Shown here one piece after another: positions 1 through 6,933 of a DNA stretch of 16,246 nucleotides. The position numbers and the translations under genes were made by a program. The first letter of the stretch is position 1. Each line of letters starts with the position of its first letter. Below the pieces are notes generated by a model. It did no database searches. It saw nothing but the letters and a program-made list of their open reading frames with translations, and was not told the origin of the DNA. The stretch is from contig JAOZSN010000060.1 of the NCBI GenBank assembly GCA_029939635.1, positions 1 through 16,246 on the forward strand, in the 5' to 3' direction. This DNA comes from Deltaproteobacteria bacterium (GTDB lineage Bacteria > Desulfobacterota > Desulfobulbia > Desulfobulbales > SURF-16).

Positions 1-354
1 TACCTCCATGGCCAAGGCAATATTCTGATACACAGTCTGTTTGGCCAGGAGCCGAAAATCTTGATACGCCACGCCAATATGCTGCCTGAGCATTTGCAAC
101 TGCGAGGCCGACAGAGTGCTAACATCCTTGCTATCAATTTCAATAACACCCTTGGTGGGCTGTTCAAGAAAACAAAGGAGTTTAAGCAGGGTAGTTTTCC
201 CTGCTCCACTGGCACCTGTCAAGAAGACAATCTCTCCCCTGTTCAGTACCAGGGAAGCATTATCAAGGGCCAGAATATCCGGCGGGTACGTCTTGGAAAC
301 CTTGACAATCTCAATCATTGCCTTGTTTTCAAACGAGTTATTCTCAGAAGACAT
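1..354 (-). CDS. ftsE: Cell-division ABC transporter ATPase FtsE, N-terminal part (cut by window edge)
   Basis: FtsE is the cytoplasmic ATPase of the FtsEX complex, which in other bacteria controls peptidoglycan hydrolases at the division site. Reading the minus strand from ATG at 354 gives 118 codons, open to the window edge. Seen: Walker A GASGAGKT at about residues 43-50, then LKLL, and a Q-loop block IGVAYQDFRLLAKQTVYQNIA that closely matches the FtsE signature (IGVVFQDFRLL..TVFENVA). The Walker B and ABC signature lie outside the window. The usual FtsE start (MIxxxxVSKxYP) corresponds to an internal ATG at 316-318, so the true start may be there. The ATG at 354 adds 12 residues, and neither start has a strong Shine-Dalgarno. 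It is divergent from the flagellar genes and probably unrelated to them in function. Other LolD-type ATPases look similar, but the QDFRLL block favours FtsE. Confidence 0.88.
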   Translation of the reverse strand, partial: MSSENNSFENKAMIEIVKVSKTYPPDILALDNASLVLNRGEIVFLTGASGAGKTTLLKLLCFLEQPTKGVIEIDSKDVSTLSASQLQMLRQHIGVAYQDFRLLAKQTVYQNIALAMEV

Positions 355-361
355 AATATTA

Positions 362-396
362 CTAAAGGTTAGAGGCTAAAGGTTTAAGGGGCGAGG
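362..396. repeat. Heptad-repeat array upstream of ftsE
   Basis: Five consecutive 7-base units on the plus strand all end in AGG (general form NNNRAGG; CTAAAGG occurs at 362 and again at 376). On the minus strand these read CCTNNNN units and end 7 bases before the ATG of ftsE. It is the first of several arrays of this kind in the gaps of this window. There is no obvious coding potential or Shine-Dalgarno in it. Confidence 0.7.
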
Positions 397-539
397 ATGC
401 CGAGACAGCTAAAAAAAAAACACTGTCACAAATCACCTCGTTTCCAAATAACTACCTGGAATAGTAAAACATTTTCACAAAACAGAGGATAAGATGACAG
501 AACGAGCCGAAAACCTACCACAAAGCCATGTTAAAAAAA

Positions 540-567
540 TTGACACCCTTTTAACGAATATTATATA
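540..567 (+). promoter_or_regulatory. Possible sigma-70 promoter for the first sigma-54 activator gene
   Basis: A perfect -35 hexamer TTGACA (540-545) is followed after 16 bases by TATATA (562-567), a 4/6 match to the -10 consensus; TATACC lies at 18-base spacing. The surroundings are AT-rich. If used, the 5' leader to the ATG at 755 would be about 180 bases. No -24/-12 element was found before this gene, so a housekeeping promoter for the top regulator is reasonable. It rests on motif match alone. Confidence 0.35.
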
Positions 568-675
568 CCAAAGGCTAAGAAGAAAAGGAAATCATTGAGT
601 TACATCATTTTTTCTTTGCTGAACAGCATTATTAGTAAACTAGTTTCCAGCGCTCAAAAAGCAAGGGCGTCTTAA

Positions 676-711
676 TTTTGACACCAGCCCTTAGCGGAAC
701 TGCTGTCAAAA
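676..711. promoter_or_regulatory. Inverted repeat before the activator gene, possible operator
   Basis: TTTTGACA (676-683) and TGTCAAAA (704-711) form a perfect 8-bp inverted repeat with a 20-base spacer, 44-79 bases before the ATG at 755. TTGACACC (678-685) also occurs at 540-547 in the same gap. It could be an operator, for example for autoregulation, but no protein family can be named from the sequence. The rest of the 355-754 gap is AT-rich and noncoding as far as I can see. Confidence 0.35.
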
Positions 712-754
712 AAACACCCCTGGCACGGGTTGATAGTACCACAAGCAGGTGAAT

Positions 755-1798
755 ATGAACAGCACATCAGCGGCAGAAGTCTTACCAATCCAAGAGAATG
801 CCCCAAAAGCCATGAAAATTGCCCGACCGAGCCATAATATTATTGGCAAAAGCCCATCAATCCGCCAGGTGTTCACCATGGTGGAGAAGGTATGTGATAC
901 CGACACCACAGTTCTCGTCCTCGGTGAATCTGGCACAGGCAAAGAACTCATTGCCCAGGCCCTTCATAATTGCGGCTCCCGCCGAGGAAAAATGTTTGTG
1001 CCGGTTAACTGTGGGGCTATCCCAGCTGAGCTATTGGAAAGTGAATTATTCGGCCACGAGAAGGGGGCCTTTACCCATGCCCTACGCACCCGTATTGGCC
1101 GCTTTGAGATGGCCGATGGTGGTACCGTATTCCTTGATGAAATTGCGGAGATGAGCCCTGTCCTGCAAGTAAAACTACTGCGGGTTCTGCAGGAAAAGAA
1201 ATTTGAACGAGTGGGTGGCACCAAGACCATAGCCTCTGATTTCAGAGTCATCGCTGCCACCAACCGAGACCTAGAAGAAGAGGTGCGCAAGGGCACCTTC
1301 CGCGAGGATCTTTTTTACCGCCTCACCGTTATCCCCATAGAGAGCCCCCCCCTACGGGAACGCAAAAGCGACATTCCCCTGCTGGTCGACGCATTTTTCA
1401 AACGATTTTGCTCGGCAAAGCAGCGTCAACTCCATGGTATCAGCCAAGAAGCCATGGATCGGCTCATCAATTATGAATGGCCAGGTAATGTCCGTGAATT
1501 GGAAAATACCATTGAGCGCATGGTGATTCTTGCCTCTGGTGAAGAAATTACCATTGAGGATCTTCCTCCTCGTCTCCTTGATCAACCCCTCAGTCACCCC
1601 TGCGAAGCAGTTATCAATGAGATACCAGACAGTGGTTTTTGTCTTAGTGAGGTTATTGCTGATTATGAGCGCAAACTGATTATTCAGGCCCTAGGGCAGA
1701 CAGAGTGGGTAAAAAATCGGGCAGCAAAACTGCTCAAGGTAAATAGAACCACCCTGCTGGAGAAGATGAAACGACACGGTATTGTTAAGCAACCGTAA
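755..1798 (+). CDS. Sigma-54-dependent activator, FleQ/FlrA-like, without N-terminal sensor domain
   Basis: Bacterial enhancer-binding protein of about 347 residues, predicted to remodel sigma-54 RNA polymerase with ATP. Only about 30 residues precede the AAA+ domain, so there is no receiver, GAF, PAS or FleQ-type N-terminal domain. Seen: Walker A GESGTGKE (57-64), the sigma-54-contact loop at 104-109 reading GAFTHA instead of GAFTGA, Walker B VFLDEI (125-130), the RVIAATNRDLE and FREDLFYRL blocks, the WPGNVRELEN motif, and a C-terminal Fis-type helix-turn-helix ending NRTTLLEKMKRHGI, which resembles the FleQ C-terminus. I chose ATG 755 because AGG at 747-749 is a plausible Shine-Dalgarno for it; GTG 749 is the alternative and has none. 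The flagellar context suggests the top regulator of this cluster. Family is certain; the target set is inferred. Confidence 0.9.
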   Translation: MNSTSAAEVLPIQENAPKAMKIARPSHNIIGKSPSIRQVFTMVEKVCDTDTTVLVLGESGTGKELIAQALHNCGSRRGKMFVPVNCGAIPAELLESELFGHEKGAFTHALRTRIGRFEMADGGTVFLDEIAEMSPVLQVKLLRVLQEKKFERVGGTKTIASDFRVIAATNRDLEEEVRKGTFREDLFYRLTVIPIESPPLRERKSDIPLLVDAFFKRFCSAKQRQLHGISQEAMDRLINYEWPGNVRELENTIERMVILASGEEITIEDLPPRLLDQPLSHPCEAVINEIPDSGFCLSEVIADYERKLIIQALGQTEWVKNRAAKLLKVNRTTLLEKMKRHGIVKQP

Positions 1799-1832
1799 GA
1801 CAGGGATCGGGGATCAGGTGTCAAGTATCAAG
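1798..1832. repeat. Heptad-repeat array after the activator gene
   Basis: Five 7-base units follow directly from the last base of the stop codon (1796-1798). The last four have the form NNTCRRG (GATCGGG, GATCAGG and relatives). GATCAGG recurs in the array after fliE. It does not look like an intrinsic terminator, because there is no U-tract. Confidence 0.65.
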
Positions 1833-1883
1833 AAAACAGAAGTTCTTGCCTGCTAAAAAATATCGAACATTGCATTACTAATG

Positions 1884-1898
1884 TGGCAATAGTTTCGC
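1884..1898 (+). promoter_or_regulatory. Sigma-54 (-24/-12) promoter candidate for the TPR gene
   Basis: TGGCAA-N5-TCGC has the invariant GG (1885-1886) and GC (1897-1898) separated by exactly 10 bases. It departs from TGGCAC-N5-TTGC at two of the ten consensus positions. A start site would fall near 1910, giving a leader of about 46 bases before the ATG at 1956. An imperfect inverted repeat (ATTGC ... GCAAT, about 1869-1890) overlaps its -24 side. It is weaker than the candidates before flgB and fliK. Confidence 0.5.
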
Positions 1899-1955
1899 TC
1901 TATCTAATCTTAAAGAAATATTGAGTAATTTCCCCTAGCCCGATTACTGCCAATC

Positions 1956-3986
1956 ATGAAATACCTCTTTCTGCTCCTCTTCTCAGCCCTTAGTATCCTG
2001 CCTGCCTGGGCCGGAGATGAGCCTGCGGTTCAACTCACTCCGAAACAGATCGAAAATCGACAGAATAATCTCTGGCAACAGGCCAGCGATTTTCGTAAAC
2101 AAGGTGATGACGGCCAGGCCGCTCTCTACTTTTCTCATTTTGCCAAAACCTATCCTGACCACGCCAAGACAGCTGAAGCGCTGTGGTACGCTGCCACCCT
2201 CTATCACCGACAAGCCAAAGAAGCTGCCGATCATGATTTCAGCAAGGCACGAGCATTGTACCAGCGCTTCATCGTTGCCTTCCCAGCCTCTGACCATATA
2301 GCTGACGCCTATCTTGCCATGGCTGATACCTATTTTGCCTCTGCATATTTTCGCGAGGCCAACAACTATTACACCCTCTTCCTTAAAAATTATCGTCCCC
2401 ACCCCCAAACAGATCTGGCTCGCTGGAAAAGAGCCCAAAGTCGAGTACGAATTAACAAGCTACAGGGGGCCAGGGAAGATTATGCCCTACTTTCACTGAG
2501 TAGCGATCATTTTTATGTACTCCGTGGTCAAGCCGGCCTCGGTCATATCTATTTTGCCAAGGGTGAATGGCATAATTCCCTGGGGATTCTGCTCCGTATC
2601 CTGCACCAAAACCCTGACTTCTATGTGCATGACCCGTCAATCCTGGAAAATCTTGGTATCGCATCTCTACGCGTCGGTAGCAACAAAGAGGGGCGCCGCT
2701 TTCTCCTCCATTATATCAACATAGCTGACCAGGCAAATATCAGTAATGCTATTTACTTTGAATTGGCAGAAAGTTTCATGGCCGAGGGCCAGATCGAACT
2801 GGCCAAACAATTTTACCAGCGCATTATTGCGGCAGGCTCAGAACAAAACAAACTCGTTATTATCAGCCAATTTAGACTGGCGCAGTTTAAGGCTGCCCGC
2901 CTTGACCGCATGTCTGAGCGAAAAAAAGCTGCCTTTGTCGCCAAGAAAGGCGACAAGATTTTCCAAACCATCCTGGATGACCTGTACACCAATCCAGTAT
3001 CCCAAGAGGCACGTTTTGCCCTCTTTGACAGATATCTGGAACGCCAAGAGTATGAAGCTGCCTACGCCATGGGCAAGGCATATCTGCGTTACAAAACCAG
3101 TGACCAGGAAAAAAACAGGGTGCAAGATTGGTTGGGTAAAATTCTTTTCATGCAGATCGAACCCCTGCTGGCCGACAAAAACCATGAGGCCATTCGCACT
3201 CTCTACGAGGAAGAATTTAAGACGATCAGTACCTATCCTAGAGCCTCGCTCCTCACTATCATAGGTTCTGCCTTTGCCGCCGAGGGACTCTATGACCAAG
3301 CCTCAGTCATCTACTACCGGGCCATGGCCCTAGAGATGAACGAAGAGGAAAAAAGTGATCTTTACTTAAAAAGGGCCCAGGTCTATCTAGCCAATAATGA
3401 CATCCACTCAAGCCAGAGATTATTGAAATATCTCCGCCAGATCTACCAGAAGAAACCGAGCCTCTGTAAGGTAAACTGGCTCAGTGGCCACCTGCGTGAG
3501 GCGCAGAAACGGCCAGATGATGCCTTAACCTTCTATAAGATGGCGGTGGAAGGAGGAAAGGTATCCCCTGATCGCGCTATTTTTGGCGAGGATTATCTCC
3601 GCCTGCTACTGGAAATGGATCCTAAAAAATGTGGTGAGCAACTGGCCATTTTCAAGAAAAACCAATGGCTGCCCCCAGAAACTATCCAGACGTGGTATGC
3701 CCGACTAGGTGACAGTTTACTCCTGCAACAAAAGGACAAAGCTGCCCTGACTGCCTACCGAGCCGCCCTGACTGCGGATCTGCCAGAATCATCCAGAGCA
3801 GCCCAGACCAGCCACCTGCACATGGGAGATCTTCTGGCGGGTCAAAATAAACGCAATGAGGCCCTGGCCCATTTCAAAAATGCCAGCACCGGCCCTGCCG
3901 CAGAAATCACCAGCCAGGCGCAAATACGCCTGGAGCAGGCCAAAATAAAAACAGCTATGAACGGCGTCAAAGGGATGCTTGAATAA
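1956..3986 (+). CDS. Exported TPR-repeat protein between two flagellar regulators
   Basis: 676 residues. The N-terminus is a good Sec signal peptide: K2, a hydrophobic core LFLLLFSALSIL, and a likely cleavage site after AWA (residue 19). There is no lipobox cysteine, so it is probably a soluble periplasmic protein. The rest is helical and TPR-like throughout. Clear units include YFSHFAKTYPDH-AEALWYAATLY, YQRFIVAFPASDHIADAYLA, the YFREANNYYTLFLKNY block, AIYFELAESFMAEGQ-AKQFYQRI, YDQASVIYYRAMAL and ALTAYRAALTADL. The first units resemble BamD/YbgF-type periplasmic TPRs. It occupies the place of the kinase gene flrB in flrA-flrB-flrC clusters, but has no kinase motif. A role in flagellar assembly, motor scaffolding or cell-envelope passage is conceivable, but I do not recognise the family. 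ATG 1956 lacks a strong Shine-Dalgarno but is fixed by the signal peptide. Confidence 0.85.
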   Translation: MKYLFLLLFSALSILPAWAGDEPAVQLTPKQIENRQNNLWQQASDFRKQGDDGQAALYFSHFAKTYPDHAKTAEALWYAATLYHRQAKEAADHDFSKARALYQRFIVAFPASDHIADAYLAMADTYFASAYFREANNYYTLFLKNYRPHPQTDLARWKRAQSRVRINKLQGAREDYALLSLSSDHFYVLRGQAGLGHIYFAKGEWHNSLGILLRILHQNPDFYVHDPSILENLGIASLRVGSNKEGRRFLLHYINIADQANISNAIYFELAESFMAEGQIELAKQFYQRIIAAGSEQNKLVIISQFRLAQFKAARLDRMSERKKAAFVAKKGDKIFQTILDDLYTNPVSQEARFALFDRYLERQEYEAAYAMGKAYLRYKTSDQEKNRVQDWLGKILFMQIEPLLADKNHEAIRTLYEEEFKTISTYPRASLLTIIGSAFAAEGLYDQASVIYYRAMALEMNEEEKSDLYLKRAQVYLANNDIHSSQRLLKYLRQIYQKKPSLCKVNWLSGHLREAQKRPDDALTFYKMAVEGGKVSPDRAIFGEDYLRLLLEMDPKKCGEQLAIFKKNQWLPPETIQTWYARLGDSLLLQQKDKAALTAYRAALTADLPESSRAAQTSHLHMGDLLAGQNKRNEALAHFKNASTGPAAEITSQAQIRLEQAKIKTAMNGVKGMLE

Positions 3987-4013
3987 CTACAGTTTTCAGT
4001 TTACGGTTCAAGG
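3986..4013. repeat. Short degenerate heptad array after the TPR gene
   Basis: Four 7-base units, each ending in RG (for example TTTTCAG at 3993 and TTCAAGG at 4007), begin at the last base of the TPR gene's stop codon. They have the same phase and placement as the array at 1798-1832 but are more degenerate. The rest of the gap to 4091 shows no promoter I can support. Confidence 0.45.
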
Positions 4014-4091
4014 AAAGTATCTCACCAGTGTCTTGAATAATTTGGTATTTTTTTCAACCTACCCATAAAGATAGCCCCAGGAAAAATTTCT

Positions 4092-5534
4092 TTGCTCGCA
4101 ACAACCACCAAAAAGATTCTCATTGTTGATGATGACCAGACTGCCCGGATCAGGATGTTTGAAACCCTGAGCCAGAAGCAGTATGACGTCATGGCGGCTG
4201 AAAATGGTGCCATGGCCCTGGAAATGATGCAGGAAACAACACCAGACCTAGTCTTAGCCGACCTTAAAATGCCCGAACTAGGTGGCATGGAGCTGCTCAA
4301 AAAAATCAAATCCGCCACACCAGAACTACCGGTCATCCTGGTTACGGGCCACGCCTCAGTGGATACGGCAGTTGAGGCCATGCGTCTGGGTGCCCATGAT
4401 TTTATCCTCAAACCCTTTCAACGGGATGCCATCCTGGCCACCGTTGCACTTATCTTGCAACAGAAAGGGTTGACCCCAATCAACAACCTTATCACTCCCC
4501 CCCGCCAACAACACAGGCTGCGCAAGGAAAAACCCATTGTGGGTAACTCTGAGTCCTTACGGAAATTAATGATTCGCGCCAAGCATGTTGCCTCAAGCAA
4601 GGCCACTGTCCTCATCCTTGGTGCCTCTGGCACAGGCAAGGAAGTCTTTGCCCGCTACCTGCACAATGAAAGTGACCGGGTCAATGGACCCTTTGTCGCC
4701 TTGAACTGTGCCGCCCTGCCCGAGGGTCTACTGGAAAGTGAACTCTTCGGCCATGAAAAGGGGGCCTTCACCGGAGCTGTGGTGGCCAAAAAGGGCAAAT
4801 TTGAGCTGGCCCATGGCGGCACCATCCTCCTTGATGAGATCGGCGAGGTACCACTGCACCTGCAGGCCAAGTTATTACGTGTCCTGCAGGAGGAGGAGGT
4901 GGATCGCCTGGGTGGCGCCTCCCCTGTCAAGGTGGATGTCCATGTCCTCGCCACCACCAATCGCAGCCTAGAAGAGATGGTGAAAGAAGGCAGCTTTCGC
5001 GCTGATCTTTTCTACCGCCTCAATGTCATCCCCCTCCACCTCCCCTCCCTGCAGGAGCGGCCCGGCGATATTCCCATCCTGGCCAACCATTTCCTAGAGA
5101 AATTTTCTCAGCAGTATAATAAGGAGCTAAAACCATACTCCGAACAGGTCCAGAATCGTTTCTTGACCTATGACTGGCCAGGAAATGTACGGGAGATGGA
5201 AAATGTTATTGAACGGGCTGTGTTGCTCAACCAAAGCCCCAGCTATATACTGGAAGACTTTTGGGATGACATAGAGAGTGAGGAAAATGCTATTAACCAG
5301 CAAGTAATACAAGAATGGCCTGCCAGCGTACCAGCCACAGAAGAGGCAGCGATTCAGACCGTGACCAGTGATGGTGCTGTTGTCGCCCTGAAGGATGTAG
5401 AGCGTCAAATGATCCTGCATGCCCTCCAAAAAACTGACAATAATCGCACCCATGCCGCCAAGATGCTCGGCATTTCAGTCCGAACCTTGCGCAACAAACT
5501 CAACGAGTACCGCTCCAAAGGTATTATCAGCTAA
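4092..5534 (+). CDS. flrC: Sigma-54-dependent response regulator, FlrC/FleR class
   Basis: 480 residues in the NtrC layout. The receiver domain (about 7-125) has the acidic pocket at D13-D15, the phospho-acceptor D57 in LVLADLKMPE, the T of LVTGHAS and K in LKPF. The AAA+ domain has Walker A GASGTGKE (177-184), an intact GAFTGA loop (224-229), Walker B ILLDEIGEV, and WPGNVREMEN. A Fis-type helix-turn-helix ends the protein (THAAKMLGISVRTLRNKL). FlrC/FleR proteins, when phosphorylated, activate rod, ring and hook genes with sigma-54. Its position directly before flgB, and the -24/-12 promoters before flgB and fliK, fit that role. The start is TTG at 4092 with AGGA at 4079-4082 upstream; an in-frame stop at 4038-4040 and no ATG between support it. 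No partner kinase gene is in the window. A ZraR- or AtoC-like identity is possible but less likely in this context. Confidence 0.9.
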   Translation: MLATTTKKILIVDDDQTARIRMFETLSQKQYDVMAAENGAMALEMMQETTPDLVLADLKMPELGGMELLKKIKSATPELPVILVTGHASVDTAVEAMRLGAHDFILKPFQRDAILATVALILQQKGLTPINNLITPPRQQHRLRKEKPIVGNSESLRKLMIRAKHVASSKATVLILGASGTGKEVFARYLHNESDRVNGPFVALNCAALPEGLLESELFGHEKGAFTGAVVAKKGKFELAHGGTILLDEIGEVPLHLQAKLLRVLQEEEVDRLGGASPVKVDVHVLATTNRSLEEMVKEGSFRADLFYRLNVIPLHLPSLQERPGDIPILANHFLEKFSQQYNKELKPYSEQVQNRFLTYDWPGNVREMENVIERAVLLNQSPSYILEDFWDDIESEENAINQQVIQEWPASVPATEEAAIQTVTSDGAVVALKDVERQMILHALQKTDNNRTHAAKMLGISVRTLRNKLNEYRSKGIIS

Positions 5535-5560
5535 TTTTTTAGACAATAAGTTCAAGCTGT

Positions 5561-5610
5561 TAGCAACACCTCCCCTGCCTTCTCCTCACTAAACACCTCT
5601 ATTCCTGCCC
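5561..5610 (+). terminator. C-rich, G-poor stretch, possible Rho-dependent terminator after flrC
   Basis: By my count these 50 bases hold 24 C and 3 G on the plus strand, the composition typical of rut sites. It lies between the flrC stop and the sigma-54 promoter of flgB. No intrinsic terminator was found: the T-run right after the flrC stop (5535-5540) has no stable hairpin before it. The evidence is compositional only. Confidence 0.3.
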
Positions 5611-5614
5611 TGCG

Positions 5615-5629
5615 CGGCACGCTCTTTGC
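5615..5629 (+). promoter_or_regulatory. Sigma-54 (-24/-12) promoter for the flgB operon
   Basis: CGGCAC-N5-TTGC followed by T matches the sigma-54 consensus TGGCAC-N5-TTGC at all positions but the first. GG (5616-5617) and GC (5628-5629) are separated by exactly 10 bases. The predicted start is near 5641, with a leader of about 61 bases before flgB. A FlrC-type activator is encoded immediately upstream, so this is probably its target. Confidence 0.82.
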
Positions 5630-5701
5630 TTTTCTTCCCTGCAGAATGAACTTATTTTCCCGTTTTCAATACACATTCAACCCAAAAGCACCCATACGAC
5701 A

Positions 5702-6085
5702 ATGATGCTCGACAAACTTTTCACCCCTGCCATGGCTAACATAAGTAAAGCTATGGATCTCCGCTACGAACGCCAGGGACTCATCCAGTCAAATATCGCT
5801 AATATGGAAACCCCTGGCTACACCAGTCAGGATTTCCCCTTTGCCAAGGTGATGCAATCCACCCTGCAAAACGGCGCACTGAGTCGCACCGACAGTAAGC
5901 ATATTGCCCTTGACCCTGTGGAAGAAGGTATCAGCCGTGAATATTTCAAAGAAAAACGACCGGTGGATCTTGATGAAGAAATGGTTAAACTCTCAGAAAA
6001 CCAACTGATGTACGAAATCGCCACCAAGATCATGGCCAAAAAGTTTGCCGGCCTTAAATATGCCATTGATGAAGCAGGCAAGTAA
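5702..6085 (+). CDS. flgB: Flagellar proximal rod protein FlgB
   Basis: 127 residues, close to the usual length (about 130-138). FlgB forms part of the proximal rod at the base of the drive shaft and is exported through the flagellar type III apparatus. Seen: the N-terminal rod block with NIANMETPGYTSQDFPFA (residues about 31-48), a shorter variable middle, and the C-terminal helix EMVKLSENQLMYEIATKIMAKKFAGLKYAI typical of FlgB. There is no signal peptide, as expected. Two ATGs stand in tandem (5702, 5705) and neither has a good Shine-Dalgarno. It is the first gene of a unit running to motE. Confidence 0.96.
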   Translation: MMLDKLFTPAMANISKAMDLRYERQGLIQSNIANMETPGYTSQDFPFAKVMQSTLQNGALSRTDSKHIALDPVEEGISREYFKEKRPVDLDEEMVKLSENQLMYEIATKIMAKKFAGLKYAIDEAGK

Positions 6086-6105
6086 GGTATCCCTTCGGGG
6101 TAGCC
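6086..6105 (+). other. Small UUCG-type hairpin directly after flgB
   Basis: CCC (6091-6093) and GGG (6098-6100) close a UUCG tetraloop, with outer GG (6086-6087) and CC (6104-6105) able to pair across a small internal loop. It begins right after the flgB stop. No U-tract follows, so it is probably not a terminator. Confidence 0.35.
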
Positions 6106-6110
6106 TTAGA

Positions 6111-6151
6111 TAGTGTCTGTCCAGAAACAGGTCATTTCTGGACAGGCACTA
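6111..6151. repeat. 17-bp inverted repeat (hairpin) between flgB and flgC
   Basis: The arms 6111-6127 and 6135-6151 pair along 17 positions with a single G-U wobble, around a 7-base loop (6128-6134). The outermost pair is T-A. No T-run follows, and flgC begins 23 bases later with its own Shine-Dalgarno. Likely uses are mRNA stability or processing to adjust flgB versus flgC-fliE expression, or a dispersed palindromic element. Confidence 0.85.
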
Positions 6152-6174
6152 GACAACGTATACGGAGACATGTA

Positions 6175-6606
6175 ATGGACATCCTCACTGCCATGAAAAT
6201 AAGTGGTTCAGGTCTTAAGGCTGAACGAGCCAGGCTCAACATCACGGCTATGAACCTAGCCAACACCAATACCACCCGCACCATTGAGGGCGGTCCCTAC
6301 CGTGCCAAGTCAGTGGTCTTTGCGGCAAAACCCATGCCTGATTTCCACGCCAGCCTACACTCTGCGGAAGCGCGTCTACGTAAAGTAGAGGTCACCGAGG
6401 TCGTAGAAGATGATAAGCCATTTAAAGAGATATACGACCCATCCCACCCTGATGCAGATGAAAATGGCATTGTCCAGTTCCCCAATGTTGATATGGCCGA
6501 ACAAATGGTGGATATGATTGCCGCCAGACGTGGCTATGAGGCAAATGTCGCGGCATTGGATGCAGTTAAGAGTATGGCATTAAAAGCCTTGGATATAAGT
6601 AGGTAA
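6175..6606 (+). CDS. flgC: Flagellar proximal rod protein FlgC
   Basis: 143 residues (usual about 134-150). FlgC is the second proximal rod subunit, exported through the flagellar apparatus and packed around the FliE/FlgB base. Seen: an N-terminal helix with ISGSGLKAERARLNITAMN, the LANTNTTRTIEGGPYRAK block (residues about 31-48), the PNVDMAEQMVDMIAARRGYEAN block and a C-terminal helix ending ALKALDIS, all hallmark FlgC. GGAG at 6164-6167 with 7-base spacing supports the ATG at 6175. It follows flgB across an 89-base gap with two hairpins and is followed by fliE after 29 bases. Confidence 0.97.
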   Translation: MDILTAMKISGSGLKAERARLNITAMNLANTNTTRTIEGGPYRAKSVVFAAKPMPDFHASLHSAEARLRKVEVTEVVEDDKPFKEIYDPSHPDADENGIVQFPNVDMAEQMVDMIAARRGYEANVAALDAVKSMALKALDISR

Positions 6607-6635
6607 ACAAACAACGAACAGCAAGATATCGAACT

Positions 6636-6932
6636 ATGAAAACACTCCCTCTAACCCAGATACAGAATGTAGCTCAGCCGTTTAAATCCACCGGTAAAGG
6701 CCCTGTGGCCGACACAGGTTTTGGTGATATCCTCAAGAAGTCACTGGAATCGGTAAATGAGACCATGCAACATGGCAGTGCCATGAGTGAAGGCCTGGTA
6801 ACCGGTGCGCACTCCAATATCCACGAAACCATGATTGCCATGGAAAAATCCACCCTTTCCTTTCGCATGCTTACCCGCATGCAACAGAAAGGACTTGATG
6901 CATATCAAACCATCATGCGGATGCAAGTATAA
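6636..6932 (+). CDS. fliE: Flagellar hook-basal body protein FliE
   Basis: 98 residues, near the usual 100-110. FliE links the MS ring and export gate to the proximal rod. Seen: a variable N-terminus, then GFGDILKKSLESVNETMQ and the C-terminal HETMIAMEKSTLSFRMLTRMQQKGLDAYQTIMRMQV region, the strongly conserved FliE part. The start ATG has only a weak purine-rich stretch upstream, so translation may be coupled to flgC. It sits in the usual flgB-flgC-fliE order. Confidence 0.96.
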   Translation: MKTLPLTQIQNVAQPFKSTGKGPVADTGFGDILKKSLESVNETMQHGSAMSEGLVTGAHSNIHETMIAMEKSTLSFRMLTRMQQKGLDAYQTIMRMQV

Positions 6933-6933
6933 A

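Noticed and set aside
61..379. Two overlapping plus-strand open frames at the left edge
   Set aside because: They mirror ftsE on the minus strand, whose Walker A and QDFRLL motifs are unmistakable.
720..736. Sequence TGGCACGGGTTGATA, which resembles a sigma-54 promoter before the first activator
   Set aside because: It has the -24 block, but there is no GC at the required 10-base distance from GG, and it lies only about 20 bases before the start codon.
5535..5540. T-run after the flrC stop codon, considered as an intrinsic terminator
   Set aside because: No stable GC-rich hairpin precedes it.
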